Assembly (NCBI RefSeq): GCF_003668875.1
Contig: NZ_RAWM01000004.1
Span: 1 to 64,000, forward strand
Length of the DNA: 64,000 bases
From: Corallococcus interemptor
GTDB taxonomy: Bacteria > Myxococcota > Myxococcia > Myxococcales > Myxococcaceae
Direction: 5' to 3'
Under the pieces are notes generated by a model, which was not told the origin of the DNA, did no database searches, and saw only the letters and a program-made list of their open reading frames with translations. The translations under genes and the position numbers were made by a program. Shown here piece by piece: positions 51,801 to 61,415 of this stretch. How positions within the stretch are numbered: position 1 is the first letter of the stretch; each line of letters begins with the position of its first letter.

Positions 51801-53929
51801 TCGCCACCGCTCGCGCCATGATGGAGACCGAGGCCCGCGCGAGCCGCGACACCAAGAGCGCCATCGAGGGCTTCGTCGCCGCCGCGAAGCTCGCGGCCCA
51901 GAAGCTCAACGACCCCGACGGCGCCTCGGCCCTCTACCGCCTGGCGCTGGAGCGCGACCCGCTGCACCCGGGCGCGGCCACCGGCCTGGAGGAGCTGCTC
52001 GCGCAGCGCGGCGGTTCCTCCGACCTCGCGGCCCTGCACGAGCGGCGCGCCGAGGCCCGGCTCGCGCAGCGTGACGTGGAAGCGGCGGCTGCTGCGTACG
52101 TCACCGCGGCCCGCCTCCACAACGTGGCCCTGGGTGACCGGGCCCGTGCGCTCGCGGTGCTGGAGAAGGCCCTGGCCGCCCGGCCCGGCTTCCCCGATGC
52201 GCTGGAGACGCGCGGCCTGCTCCTCCTGGAGGCGCAGCAGTACGCGGAGGCCGCGCAGATGCTGGGGCAGCGCGTGCAGCAGGGCGGCGATCCTCGCGTG
52301 CTCGCGCAGCATCACCTGACGCTGGGCGCGCTCTACCAGCAGCACCTGAACGACCCGGGCCGCGCGGCCGCGCACCTCCAGACGGCGCTGGCCACCCTGC
52401 CCCGCCACCCGGAGGCGCTGGAGCGTCTGGCCACGGTGTACGCGCAGGGCCGCAACTTCGGCGGCGCGGTGGACTGCCTGCGTCGGCTGTTGGATCAGGA
52501 CCTGCCCAACGACGCCCGCGCTCGCTTCACCGTGGAGCTGGCGCGCATCCACGACGAGGGCCTGGGCGACGTCGCCTCCGCCACGGCGCTCTACAAGAAG
52601 GCGCTGGAGCTGACGCCGGGCGAGCCCGCGCTGGTGGACCGGCTGGTGGTCCTCTATGAGCGCCAGCGCAACCTGCCGGAGCTGGCGCAGATGCTGGAGG
52701 CCCAGGCGGCCGCCACCGCGTCCACGGACGTCAAGCGCGCGGTGTCCCTGCGCATGCGCGTGGCGAGCTTCTACGCGGGCCCGCTGGCGGAGCCGGCTCG
52801 CGCCACGGTCATCTACCGGCAGCTGGTGGAGCAGGATCCGCAGAACCTCCAGGCGCGCGCCGCGCTGGCGGACCTGTATGGCCGCGACATGGCCAGCTAC
52901 CCGCTCGCCATCGAGGAGCACCGGCAGATCCTGCGCCAGGACCCCGCTCGCGTGGACAGCCTGCATGCGCTGTTCAAGCTGTGGGAGTCCCAGAAGCAGC
53001 AGGACAAGGCGTTCGCTGTCTCCGCGGTGCTGACGTTCATGCGCGCCACCAACGAGGTGGAGCAGGCCTTCTACTCGGAGGCCCGCGCCCGCCAGCCGCA
53101 GGAGCCTCGGGAAGCGCTGCCCGCCACGGACGTGGACACCGTGCTCATGCACCCGGCCGCGCGCGGCCCGCTGACGGAGCTTTTGCGCGCCATGGGCGAG
53201 CACCTGGGCAAGGTGTACCCGCCGCAGTTCGAGATGCTCGGCGTCAACCCGAAGCAAGACAAGCTCAAGCCGGACTCGGCCGTGTTCAAGGCCGTGCGGG
53301 CGGTGGCGCAGACGTTCGGCGTGGAGGAGTTCGAGGTCTACCTCGCCCGGCGCGGCATGCTGCAGCTGGAGACGACGGAGCCCCTGTCCCTGTGCGTGGG
53401 CCAGGACGTGGTGCGCCGCTTCAACGCCCGCGAGCAGAAGTTCCTCATCGGCAAGGCGGTGCTGGGCCTGCTCAACAAGACGGCCGTCCTCTCCAAGACG
53501 TCCCAGGGGGAGACGGTGGACCTGTTCGGCAACGCCATCCGCGTCCACGTGCCGCAGTTCAACGGCCTGGGCCGGCGCAACGACGAGACGACGAAGCTGC
53601 TCAAGAAGGCCTTCAACCGCAAGGCGATGAAGGCCTCGGAGGGCCCCGCGCAGACGCTGTCCACGCAGCCGAAGATCGACGTGGCGGCGGTGGTGGACGC
53701 GCTCGGCTTCTCCGCGGACCGCGCGGGCCTGCTCGTCTGCGGCGACCCGTCCGTGGGCCTCACCATGGTGCTGCGCGAGGATCCGAACATCGTGGCCAAC
53801 CGCCAGGACGGCAGCACCGACGCCATCCTCCAGGCGGTGCGCGAGCGCGCCGACCTCAAGGCCCTGCTGTCGTGGCTGCTGACGGACGACTTCTTCCGCC
53901 TGCGCCAGCGCATCGGCCTGGCGCTGTAG
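48866..53929 (+). CDS. Giant TPR-repeat protein
   Basis: 1687 residues from ATG 48866 (CTGGAG upstream). After a Pro/Ala-rich N-terminus (about 1-50), the protein is a continuous solenoid of about 34-40-residue helical pairs to about residue 1430, with recurring patterns such as E-I-Y-x-x-L-L, A-L-x-x-L-A-x-I-Y-E-x-Q-G-R-F and Y-x-x-x-L-x-x-x-P. The C-terminal ~250 residues lack this pattern (FEVYLARRGMLQLETTEPLSLCVGQDVVRRFN...). No signal peptide or membrane segment, so probably a cytoplasmic scaffold. Host-like codon use. Confidence 0.85.
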   Translation: MSERNDVTRPSSPASVPPPGAPEAGAVQALAQNVSTLPAPQASAEDDARERIASMEREAKALATTEPQTAALLFHEVGLLWEEPLKNPRNAAVAFQNAYKLAPRFLANIRAARRLFADVGNWQMVVQLIDAELSASEDPRQQASLLFEKGQILEERLSRDNDAADALRQALDRKPTDVTLLTQLESVYAARNDAGALVEIYRLLATAVVPPSLRAHYLTSAGMILEERLKQKEAAAAAFREAFALDRSDPLLQAAVKRVAEREGRTDELLSALLSEAEGQGSQGAPAYLHIAKVHDRLGRKDDALSALLAARRVSPHEPLVLSALAGIYETQGRFEELADVLLAWVGSINDESELVAINLRLAALYEDDLKRDQEAAARYQAILARIPSHAAALAGLGKLSYRMQNWEGLVAVFDAEVTAAEDAKGKAARMYKAAEILEERLGRQEDAISRYNACLQLQPGYLPAQKALTRLYERQGRFAELVGMFEQDLLQTSDRDQVITTLNKMAVIYEDRLGDLDHAIECMKRILDLASDHLPTLRNLARLYERAGRFRELLETNDLEASFAGDTKQVLSLLHRNAEILDENLKDRVGAITAYERVLALSPSYLPALKALGRLYAQDGRWEKLIDMYRAESEISASTDAAAALIYKIGELYEHRLKQENEALASYQEALMLAPSYFPALRALARIHRAHGAWESLVEVLRADAANRTDPLERANALYQAAAIWEDQLGRPELAIDGYQEVLRLTPGHAATLRALERLYVAQDNVKELVSILDRETQVGQTPAAKVTAYLKLARLYLDRFQEPSRAAQCCESVLGLEPGNLTALMLLERIRVSDRVRRAELRARIAERVTDTRLSSALRLLAAADQEKGPPSERTLEVYQRAFDADPSDARLAFGLERVLRQTGDTAALSRMYGMRLAVTTDATEALELLLRAAELAEKNPDLEPAAALYRQALELQSQCLPALQGARRVALRRGDFATARAMMETEARASRDTKSAIEGFVAAAKLAAQKLNDPDGASALYRLALERDPLHPGAATGLEELLAQRGGSSDLAALHERRAEARLAQRDVEAAAAAYVTAARLHNVALGDRARALAVLEKALAARPGFPDALETRGLLLLEAQQYAEAAQMLGQRVQQGGDPRVLAQHHLTLGALYQQHLNDPGRAAAHLQTALATLPRHPEALERLATVYAQGRNFGGAVDCLRRLLDQDLPNDARARFTVELARIHDEGLGDVASATALYKKALELTPGEPALVDRLVVLYERQRNLPELAQMLEAQAAATASTDVKRAVSLRMRVASFYAGPLAEPARATVIYRQLVEQDPQNLQARAALADLYGRDMASYPLAIEEHRQILRQDPARVDSLHALFKLWESQKQQDKAFAVSAVLTFMRATNEVEQAFYSEARARQPQEPREALPATDVDTVLMHPAARGPLTELLRAMGEHLGKVYPPQFEMLGVNPKQDKLKPDSAVFKAVRAVAQTFGVEEFEVYLARRGMLQLETTEPLSLCVGQDVVRRFNAREQKFLIGKAVLGLLNKTAVLSKTSQGETVDLFGNAIRVHVPQFNGLGRRNDETTKLLKKAFNRKAMKASEGPAQTLSTQPKIDVAAVVDALGFSADRAGLLVCGDPSVGLTMVLREDPNIVANRQDGSTDAILQAVRERADLKALLSWLLTDDFFRLRQRIGLAL

Positions 53930-53949
53930 GCGTCCTTTCGAGCCTCGGG

Positions 53950-54687
53950 CTACTCCCGGCGGACCAGCGCGTCCGCCGGGACTCCCCCGAGCAGACGGCC
54001 CACGGCGTCGTCCACGTAGGCCCGCTCCGGGGCCTCCACCGTCACCTTCACGCGGTAGTCCATGGCCGCGTCGAAGACGGGATACGAGCCGATGGCCACG
54101 TGGGGCATGTCCAGCGCCACGCGATCCAACACGGACGCCAGGGCGCTCTCGCCCAGGTTGAAGTACAGGTTGACCAGGTGCACCGGCGTGCCGCTCAGCC
54201 GTGCGAGCACCGTCTCCAGCTGCAGCCGGAAGAGCTGCGGCACCCCCGGCAACAGGAACATGTCGCCCACCGTCAGCACGGGGAACCACATGCCCGGCTG
54301 GGCCAGGAGCACCGCGCCTTCGGGGGCGTCCGCCAGCCGCAGGGACTCCGGCGTCACCGGGGACGTGCCCGCGCGGGCCTGGATGGCCGACACCATCTCC
54401 GGCAGGCGCACCACGGGCCGGCCCAGCGCGAGCGCCACCGCGCGCACCGTGACGTCGTCGTGGGTGGGGCCGATGCCTCCGCTGGTGAAGACGTAGCGGG
54501 CCTTGCGCCGGGCGCGGGACACCGCGTCCACGATGGCGTCCACGTCGTCCAGGATGGTCTCCACCGAGACGAGCGGAATGCCCAGCTCCCGCAGCCGCTG
54601 GATGAGGTGGGGGCCGTTCTCGTCCTTCACCTTCGCGGTGAGGACTTCATTGCCAATGATGATCGCCGCCGCGCCGTTGCGCTCCAT
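53950..54687 (-). CDS. CinA/MoaB-like molybdopterin-binding-fold protein
   Basis: 245 residues from ATG 54687. One molybdopterin-binding (MoaB/MogA/CinA N-terminal) domain: AAAIIIGNEVLTAKVKDENGPHL, SVETILDD, FTSGGIGPTHDDVTVRAVALALG, and PQLFRLQLE later. This is the CinA N-terminal/FLAD1-like type; the C-terminal ~80 residues look like the companion domain of FAD synthetase-like proteins. The CinA amidase domain is absent. It may act on nucleotides (ADP-ribose or FAD) rather than molybdopterin. Convergent with the TPR gene, 20 bp away. Confidence 0.82.
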   Translation of the reverse strand: MERNGAAAIIIGNEVLTAKVKDENGPHLIQRLRELGIPLVSVETILDDVDAIVDAVSRARRKARYVFTSGGIGPTHDDVTVRAVALALGRPVVRLPEMVSAIQARAGTSPVTPESLRLADAPEGAVLLAQPGMWFPVLTVGDMFLLPGVPQLFRLQLETVLARLSGTPVHLVNLYFNLGESALASVLDRVALDMPHVAIGSYPVFDAAMDYRVKVTVEAPERAYVDDAVGRLLGGVPADALVRRE

Positions 54688-54796
54688 GGGGCCGCCGACT
54701 CTACCCCAACGGACCCCGGGGGTGGACCCGCGCGGTGTCGAGGCGCGGACCCGCCCTGTCCTGGAGTCAGCATGAGGGGACGGACATCCTTCGCGC

Positions 54797-55951
54797 ATGG
54801 ACTCCCATGAGACCCGGGACGCGATCCGCGCGTCCGTGCGTGCCCTGTGCGGGCGCTTCCCCCCGAAGTACTGGCGGACCCTCGACGCGGAGCGTGAATA
54901 TCCTCACGACTTCGTCCAGGCCCTCACGGAAGCCGGCCTGCTGGCGGCCCTGATTCCCACCGAGTACGGCGGCGCCGGGCTGGGCCTGCGCGAGGCGGCC
55001 GTGGTGCTGGGGGAGATCAACCACTTCGGCGGGAACGCGTCCGCGTGTCATGCGCAGATGTATGTGATGAACGTGCTGCTGCGGCATGGCTCCGCGGAGC
55101 AGAAGCAGCGCTACCTCCCGGAGATTGCAGCCGGCCGGCTGCGGCTCCAGGCGTTCGCGGTGACGGAGCCGAACTCGGGTTCGGACACGACGGCCATCGA
55201 GACGACGGCGGTCCGGCAGGGCGACCGCTACGTCGTGAACGGGCAGAAGATCTTCATCTCCCGCGTGCTCCAGTCGGACCTGATGTTGCTGTTGGCCCGG
55301 ACGACGCCTCGCGCGGAGGGGCGCAAGAAGACGGATGGGATGAGCGTGTTCCTGCTGGACCTGCGCAAGACACAGGGGCTGGAGGCGCGGCCCATCCGGA
55401 CCATGCTCAACCACGCGACGAACGCGCTGTTCTTCGAGAACGTCGAAGTGCCCGTCGAGGGGCTGATTGGCGAAGAGGGCAAGGGCTTCTCGTACATCCT
55501 GGACGGCATGAACGCGGAGCGGGTGCTGGTGGCCTCGGAGGCGATTGGCGATGGCCGCTGGTTCATCGAGAAGGCCGTCACGTACGCGCAGGAGCGCGTC
55601 GTGTTCGGCAAGCCCATCGGGAGCAATCAGGGCGTGCAGTTCCCCATCGCGAAGGCGCACACGGCGCTGACGGCCGCGTCCCTGCTGACGGAGCAGGCCG
55701 CGACGCTCTTCGACAGCCACCAGCCCTGCGGAGCCGAGGCGAACATGGCGAAGTACCTGGCCGCCGAAGCCGCCTGGGAGGCCGCCAATGCCTGCATGGA
55801 CACCTACGGCGGCTACGGCTTCGCGGAGGAGTACGACGTGGAGCGCAAGTTCCGCGAGGTGCGCCTGTTCATCAACGCGCCCGTGAGCCGGAACATGGCC
55901 CTGTCGTACATCAGCCAGCACGTGCTGGGACTGCCCCGGTCGTTCACGTAG
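54797..55951 (+). CDS. Acyl-CoA dehydrogenase family protein
   Basis: 384 residues, the usual size. FAD-binding and core motifs: FAVTEPNSGSDTTAIETTAVRQGDRYVVNGQKIFIS, FFENVEVPVEGLIGEEGKGF, DTYGGYGFAEEYDVERKFREVRLF. At the position where many family members have the catalytic Glu (Y-E-G-T), this protein reads INAPVSRN, as in a branch with alternative active-site placement. Substrate not predictable. ATG 54797 follows GCGC with no strong ribosome binding site. Transcribed alone. Confidence 0.88.
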   Translation: MDSHETRDAIRASVRALCGRFPPKYWRTLDAEREYPHDFVQALTEAGLLAALIPTEYGGAGLGLREAAVVLGEINHFGGNASACHAQMYVMNVLLRHGSAEQKQRYLPEIAAGRLRLQAFAVTEPNSGSDTTAIETTAVRQGDRYVVNGQKIFISRVLQSDLMLLLARTTPRAEGRKKTDGMSVFLLDLRKTQGLEARPIRTMLNHATNALFFENVEVPVEGLIGEEGKGFSYILDGMNAERVLVASEAIGDGRWFIEKAVTYAQERVVFGKPIGSNQGVQFPIAKAHTALTAASLLTEQAATLFDSHQPCGAEANMAKYLAAEAAWEAANACMDTYGGYGFAEEYDVERKFREVRLFINAPVSRNMALSYISQHVLGLPRSFT

Positions 55952-56083
55952 CGCCTGACACGACTGGTGGTGGCAGTCCCAGGATAAATTCTCCCTCTGG
56001 CAGCCCTTCACGCCGTTCGTATCCTGAGCGCCATGAGAAGGCCGACCGGGGCGTCCGGTGGCCTGCGTTCAGGAGCATTTCGC

Positions 56084-58113
<2,030 letters not shown>

Positions 58114-58131
58114 CTCCCTATATTGCGGGCC

Positions 58132-58959
58132 ATGACCGCCGCGTCCCTGTCGTCTCCGCGCTCCGAGCTGGGGCACTTTCTCCGGACCCGCCGGGCGCGG
58201 CTGCGGCCGTCCGAGGTGGGGCTGCCCGAGGGTGGGCGGCGGCGCACGCCGGGGCTGCGGCGCGAGGAGGTCGCGCAGCTCGCTGACGTGGGGGCGAGCT
58301 GGTACACGTGGCTCGAGCAGGGACGCGACATCCAGGTTTCGGAGGCGGTGCTCGAGCGGCTTTCGAGCGCGCTGCGCCTCGATGCCGCGGAACGTTCGTA
58401 CCTGTTCGAGCTTGCCCAGGGTCGCTCGCCCCGTCCGATTGCCGCAACGCCGCCGATCGTGAGCCCCCTGCTCGCGCTCACGATCGAGGCGCATCGTCAT
58501 CCGGCGATTGTCTCGACCCTGCGCTGGGACGTCGTCGCAATGAACGGACCCGCGCTGAAGCTCTGGGGTGATCTGCGTGGCACGAATGCCCTGCGCAACC
58601 TCTTCCTTGGAAAGGGACCGCCGCTCGTCACGGTGGAGCGCGAGGCACACGCACGAAACCTCGTCGCGCGCTTTCGCTCGGAAGCAGCACGCGCGAGTGC
58701 CCACGAGCAGTTCCAGGAGCTCGCGGACGAGCTGAAGGCGAGGAGCCCCGAGTTCCGCCGGCTCTGGACGCAGCATGACCTGGCTGCCGAGCCAGAGGGC
58801 ACGAAGGTCGTCGACATCCCCGGAACCGGACACATCGAGCTCGCGCACGTGACGCTGATGCACGTCGAGCCGGACGCACGCACGCTCCGAGTCCTCTTCT
58901 ATTCTCCCGTCGGCCCCGAGAGCGCGCAGCGAATGGAGCGTGCTCTCGCGGAGCGTTGA
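58132..58959 (+). CDS. XRE-family regulator with MmyB-like ligand-binding domain
   Basis: 275 residues from ATG 58132; TTG 58123 is upstream. The N-terminal helix-turn-helix contains GLRREEVAQLADVGASWYTWLEQGRD; the C-terminal MmyB-type PAS-like domain (about 105-260) has LRWDVVAMNGPALKLWGDL, LVARFRSEAARA and SPEFRRLWTQHD. Such regulators usually control adjacent oxidoreductases in response to a small ligand, and here the two aldo/keto reductases directly upstream fit. A TATATT at 58119-58124 sits eight bases before the ATG, suggesting a possible leaderless internal transcript. Confidence 0.88.
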   Translation: MTAASLSSPRSELGHFLRTRRARLRPSEVGLPEGGRRRTPGLRREEVAQLADVGASWYTWLEQGRDIQVSEAVLERLSSALRLDAAERSYLFELAQGRSPRPIAATPPIVSPLLALTIEAHRHPAIVSTLRWDVVAMNGPALKLWGDLRGTNALRNLFLGKGPPLVTVEREAHARNLVARFRSEAARASAHEQFQELADELKARSPEFRRLWTQHDLAAEPEGTKVVDIPGTGHIELAHVTLMHVEPDARTLRVLFYSPVGPESAQRMERALAER

Positions 58960-58973
58960 AAGCACGAGGACCG

Positions 58974-59951
58974 TCAGGCGCTCTCGCGGACGTGGACCAC
59001 CACCTTGCCGATGGCTCGCCGCTCCGCTAGGGCGAGCAGACCATCGGCGGTCCGCTCCAGGGGCAAGCGGAGCGTGATGTACGGAGAGATGCGGCCCTGC
59101 GCATACCAGGCGAAGAGCTGGTCCATGGTTTCGCGCAGCGCGGCCGGGTCGTGGTGGCGGAAGTAGCGCAGCGACGAGCCCAGCACCGCGCGATGCTTCA
59201 CGAGCAGCCGGTGGGCGGGAATGCTGGGAACCTGTCCCGCGGCGAAGCCCACGAGCACGTAGCGGCCTCCCCAGCCCAGCGTGGAGAGCGCTGGGTCGAA
59301 GAGCGGGCCGCCGACCGGATCGAAGCAGACGTTCACGCCTCCTGAGCCCGTGGCAGCGAGGACCTGCTCCTTCCAGTCTCCATGACCCAAGACATGGTCA
59401 GCGCCCGCTTCACGCGCGATGGCAAGTTTCTCCGGAGTGCTCGCCACCGCGATGACCTTGGCGCCCAAGGCCTTGCCCAGCTGTACCGCCGCAAGCCCCA
59501 CGCCTCCGCTCGCTCCAAGAACAAGGAGCACCTCTGAAGCCTTCAGATTGGCGACGCGGACCAGCGCCAGCGCGGTGCTTACGTAGGCGCTGGTCAACGC
59601 GGCGGCGACGTCGAACGAGACTCCCGGCGGCAGCAGGAACGTCTCCTGGACGGAGGCCACGGCCTGCTCGGCGTAGCCTCCGTGCCAGAGGATGGCCACG
59701 ACGCGGTCCCCGGGTTTGAAGCCCGAGCCCTCCGGAGCGCTGACGATGGATCCCGCGGCCTCCAGGCCCGGGACGAAGGGCAGTTCGGGCCGGGTCTGGT
59801 AGGTCCCGGCGATCATGAGGAGGTCGGCGAAGTTCACGCTGCAGGCGTGCACGTCGATGCGCACCTCGCCGGGTTTCGGAACAGGCTCGGGGACGTTGGT
59901 GAGGGTGAGCTGCTCGGGCCCACCCCATTTCCCGCAGACCATCGCTCGCAC
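58974..59951 (-). CDS. Quinone oxidoreductase-like zinc-free MDR enzyme
   Basis: 325 residues from GTG 59951. Medium-chain dehydrogenase/reductase of the NADPH:quinone oxidoreductase (QOR) type. N-terminal GroES-like part (CSVNFADLLMIAGTYQTRPELPFVPGLEAAG), then a Rossmann motif VLGASGGVGLAAVQLGKALGA. No zinc ligands. Last gene of a four-gene minus-strand operon; its GTG lies one base beyond the stop of the aldo/keto reductase gene. Probably an enoyl or ketone reductase in the pathway below. A stand-alone quinone reductase is the alternative. Confidence 0.88.
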   Translation of the reverse strand: MRAMVCGKWGGPEQLTLTNVPEPVPKPGEVRIDVHACSVNFADLLMIAGTYQTRPELPFVPGLEAAGSIVSAPEGSGFKPGDRVVAILWHGGYAEQAVASVQETFLLPPGVSFDVAAALTSAYVSTALALVRVANLKASEVLLVLGASGGVGLAAVQLGKALGAKVIAVASTPEKLAIAREAGADHVLGHGDWKEQVLAATGSGGVNVCFDPVGGPLFDPALSTLGWGGRYVLVGFAAGQVPSIPAHRLLVKHRAVLGSSLRYFRHHDPAALRETMDQLFAWYAQGRISPYITLRLPLERTADGLLALAERRAIGKVVVHVRESA

Positions 59952-59952
59952 G

Positions 59953-60918
59953 TCATTGCTCCTGGGTGGAAGTGAGGCTTCGCCAGAGGTCTTCGTTCGT
60001 GGGCAGGTTCAACGCCTCGGTGACCAACTGCTCGAGCTGCTCCGGGCTGCGGGCGCCGACGAGGATGGAGGTCACGAAGGGGCAGTGCACCAGCCACCAG
60101 GTGGCCAGGCCGGATGGAGACAGTGCATGCGCGGCGGCCATCGACTTGAGCTGTTCGACGCGGGCTGCGTTCTCCGGGGTCCAGGCCTTCGCGTAGAGGT
60201 CCCGGCGCTGGCCGATGCGCGTGCCCTCCGGAATCCCACCTGTGATGGCGTACCGGCCGCTCAGCAGGCCGCCGGCCAGCGGTGAATAGGGCGTGTACTG
60301 GAGCCCCAGCTTCGCGCAGGCCTCCAGCACACCGTTGTGCACGTCATCCTGTTCCAGGAGGTTGAAGCGGTTCTGGACCCAGCCGAACCCCACCGGGCCT
60401 CCGGAGCGCGGCGCGGCGCAGCGCCAGAGGTCGCTCGCGGCCACGTTCGACAGACCGAAGCGGCGGACCTTCCCTGCCCTCACGAGCGCCTGGAACGTGT
60501 CCAGGACCTCCTCCCACGGAGCGGCAGGGTCCGGCACATGCGCCAGATAGAAGTCGAGCGTGTCGATGCGAAGCCGTGCGAGCGAGCGGTCTACCTCCGC
60601 GAACACATGCTGCCGACCGAGCCCACCGCGCAGGCCCACCTTGGACGAGATGAGCACCCGGTCCCGCATCGCGGCGCCACGCGAGGCGAGCCATGTGCCG
60701 ATGATGGCCTCGCTGGCTCCGTCCGCGTAGGTGCCCGCCGTGTCGATGAGGTTGATGCCCAGCGCCACCGCGCGGTCCAGGAGCGCATGTGCTTCGGCTT
60801 CGGTCTCGCCCTGCCCCAGCAGCTTCCGGGAGCTTCCGATGCCCCCGAAGTTGGCCGCGCCCAGCGCGAAGACCGACACGTCGATGCCACCCAGCTTGCG
60901 GTAGATCACGTCCGCCAC
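59953..60918 (-). CDS. Aldo/keto reductase (in ketosynthase operon)
   Basis: 321 residues from GTG 60918. Tetrad elements: LIDTAGTYADGASE, LISSKVG, FYLAHVPDP. GVPYR-type reductase of the AKR12/13 group. It overlaps the upstream hotdog gene by 13 bp and is followed one base later by the QOR-like gene. Within the operon it could reduce a polyketide-like carbonyl, which is inference from context. Confidence 0.86.
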   Translation of the reverse strand: MADVIYRKLGGIDVSVFALGAANFGGIGSSRKLLGQGETEAEAHALLDRAVALGINLIDTAGTYADGASEAIIGTWLASRGAAMRDRVLISSKVGLRGGLGRQHVFAEVDRSLARLRIDTLDFYLAHVPDPAAPWEEVLDTFQALVRAGKVRRFGLSNVAASDLWRCAAPRSGGPVGFGWVQNRFNLLEQDDVHNGVLEACAKLGLQYTPYSPLAGGLLSGRYAITGGIPEGTRIGQRRDLYAKAWTPENAARVEQLKSMAAAHALSPSGLATWWLVHCPFVTSILVGARSPEQLEQLVTEALNLPTNEDLWRSLTSTQEQ

Positions 60919-61415
60919 GCCTCCGGAAAGGGCAACGCCAAATCGCTCTCCCCCGCTCCGGCCAGCAACGTGAAGTGCGCCGTGTAGGTCGCTGCTGGAG
61001 CTCCCTCATCAATGAAGACCTGTGACGTTGCAGTAAGCCGCACCTTGCCTCCCTGACGGAGCGTGTCGGCCTCCAGAGCGGGCAACACGTCACAGCGGGC
61101 CCGGTAATCGCAGGTGATGGGCCGGTGGATGGCGAACTCACAGCGGCGCAGCAGGATCTGCACGCCAAGCCGCTCCGCCCACGCCGCGCGCACGAGCAAC
61201 AGCCACGGGGCAAGCCCGGCCGCGGTGAACACGCCAGGACCGAAGGCCGTCCCCCGGTGATTGAGCGAAGGCCCCAACGGCGCCCCGAGCACGATGCGTC
61301 CGGGCTCGAACTCCACGAAGTGGATCCCCAGGAACTTCGTCATCGGGATCCGCTCATGGAGGTCTGTCGCCAGAAGAGCGAAGACGTCGTTGCGCACCTC
61401 AACTGGAAGGCTCAT
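60906..61415 (-). CDS. Hotdog-fold protein, YiiD_C-type putative thioesterase
   Basis: 169 residues. The N-terminal region IPMTKFLGIHFVEFEPGRIVLGAPLGPSLNHRGTAFG and later WLLLVRAAWAERL...CEFAIHRPITCDYRARCD follow the YiiD C-terminal/hotdog thioesterase pattern. No clear catalytic acid can be assigned by eye. It starts in the stop codon of the ketosynthase gene (ATGA) and overlaps the next gene. It may release or shape the ketosynthase product. Confidence 0.75.
   Translation of the reverse strand: MSLPVEVRNDVFALLATDLHERIPMTKFLGIHFVEFEPGRIVLGAPLGPSLNHRGTAFGPGVFTAAGLAPWLLLVRAAWAERLGVQILLRRCEFAIHRPITCDYRARCDVLPALEADTLRQGGKVRLTATSQVFIDEGAPAATYTAHFTLLAGAGESDLALPFPEAWRT

Noticed and set aside
48842..54289. 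Very long open frame on the minus strand opposite the TPR gene, and similar ones opposite the kinase, lysC and hutH genes
   Set aside because: In 70% GC DNA the antisense frames lack stop codons. Their translations are Arg/His/Leu/Gln-rich with no domain, and the sense frames carry clear motifs.
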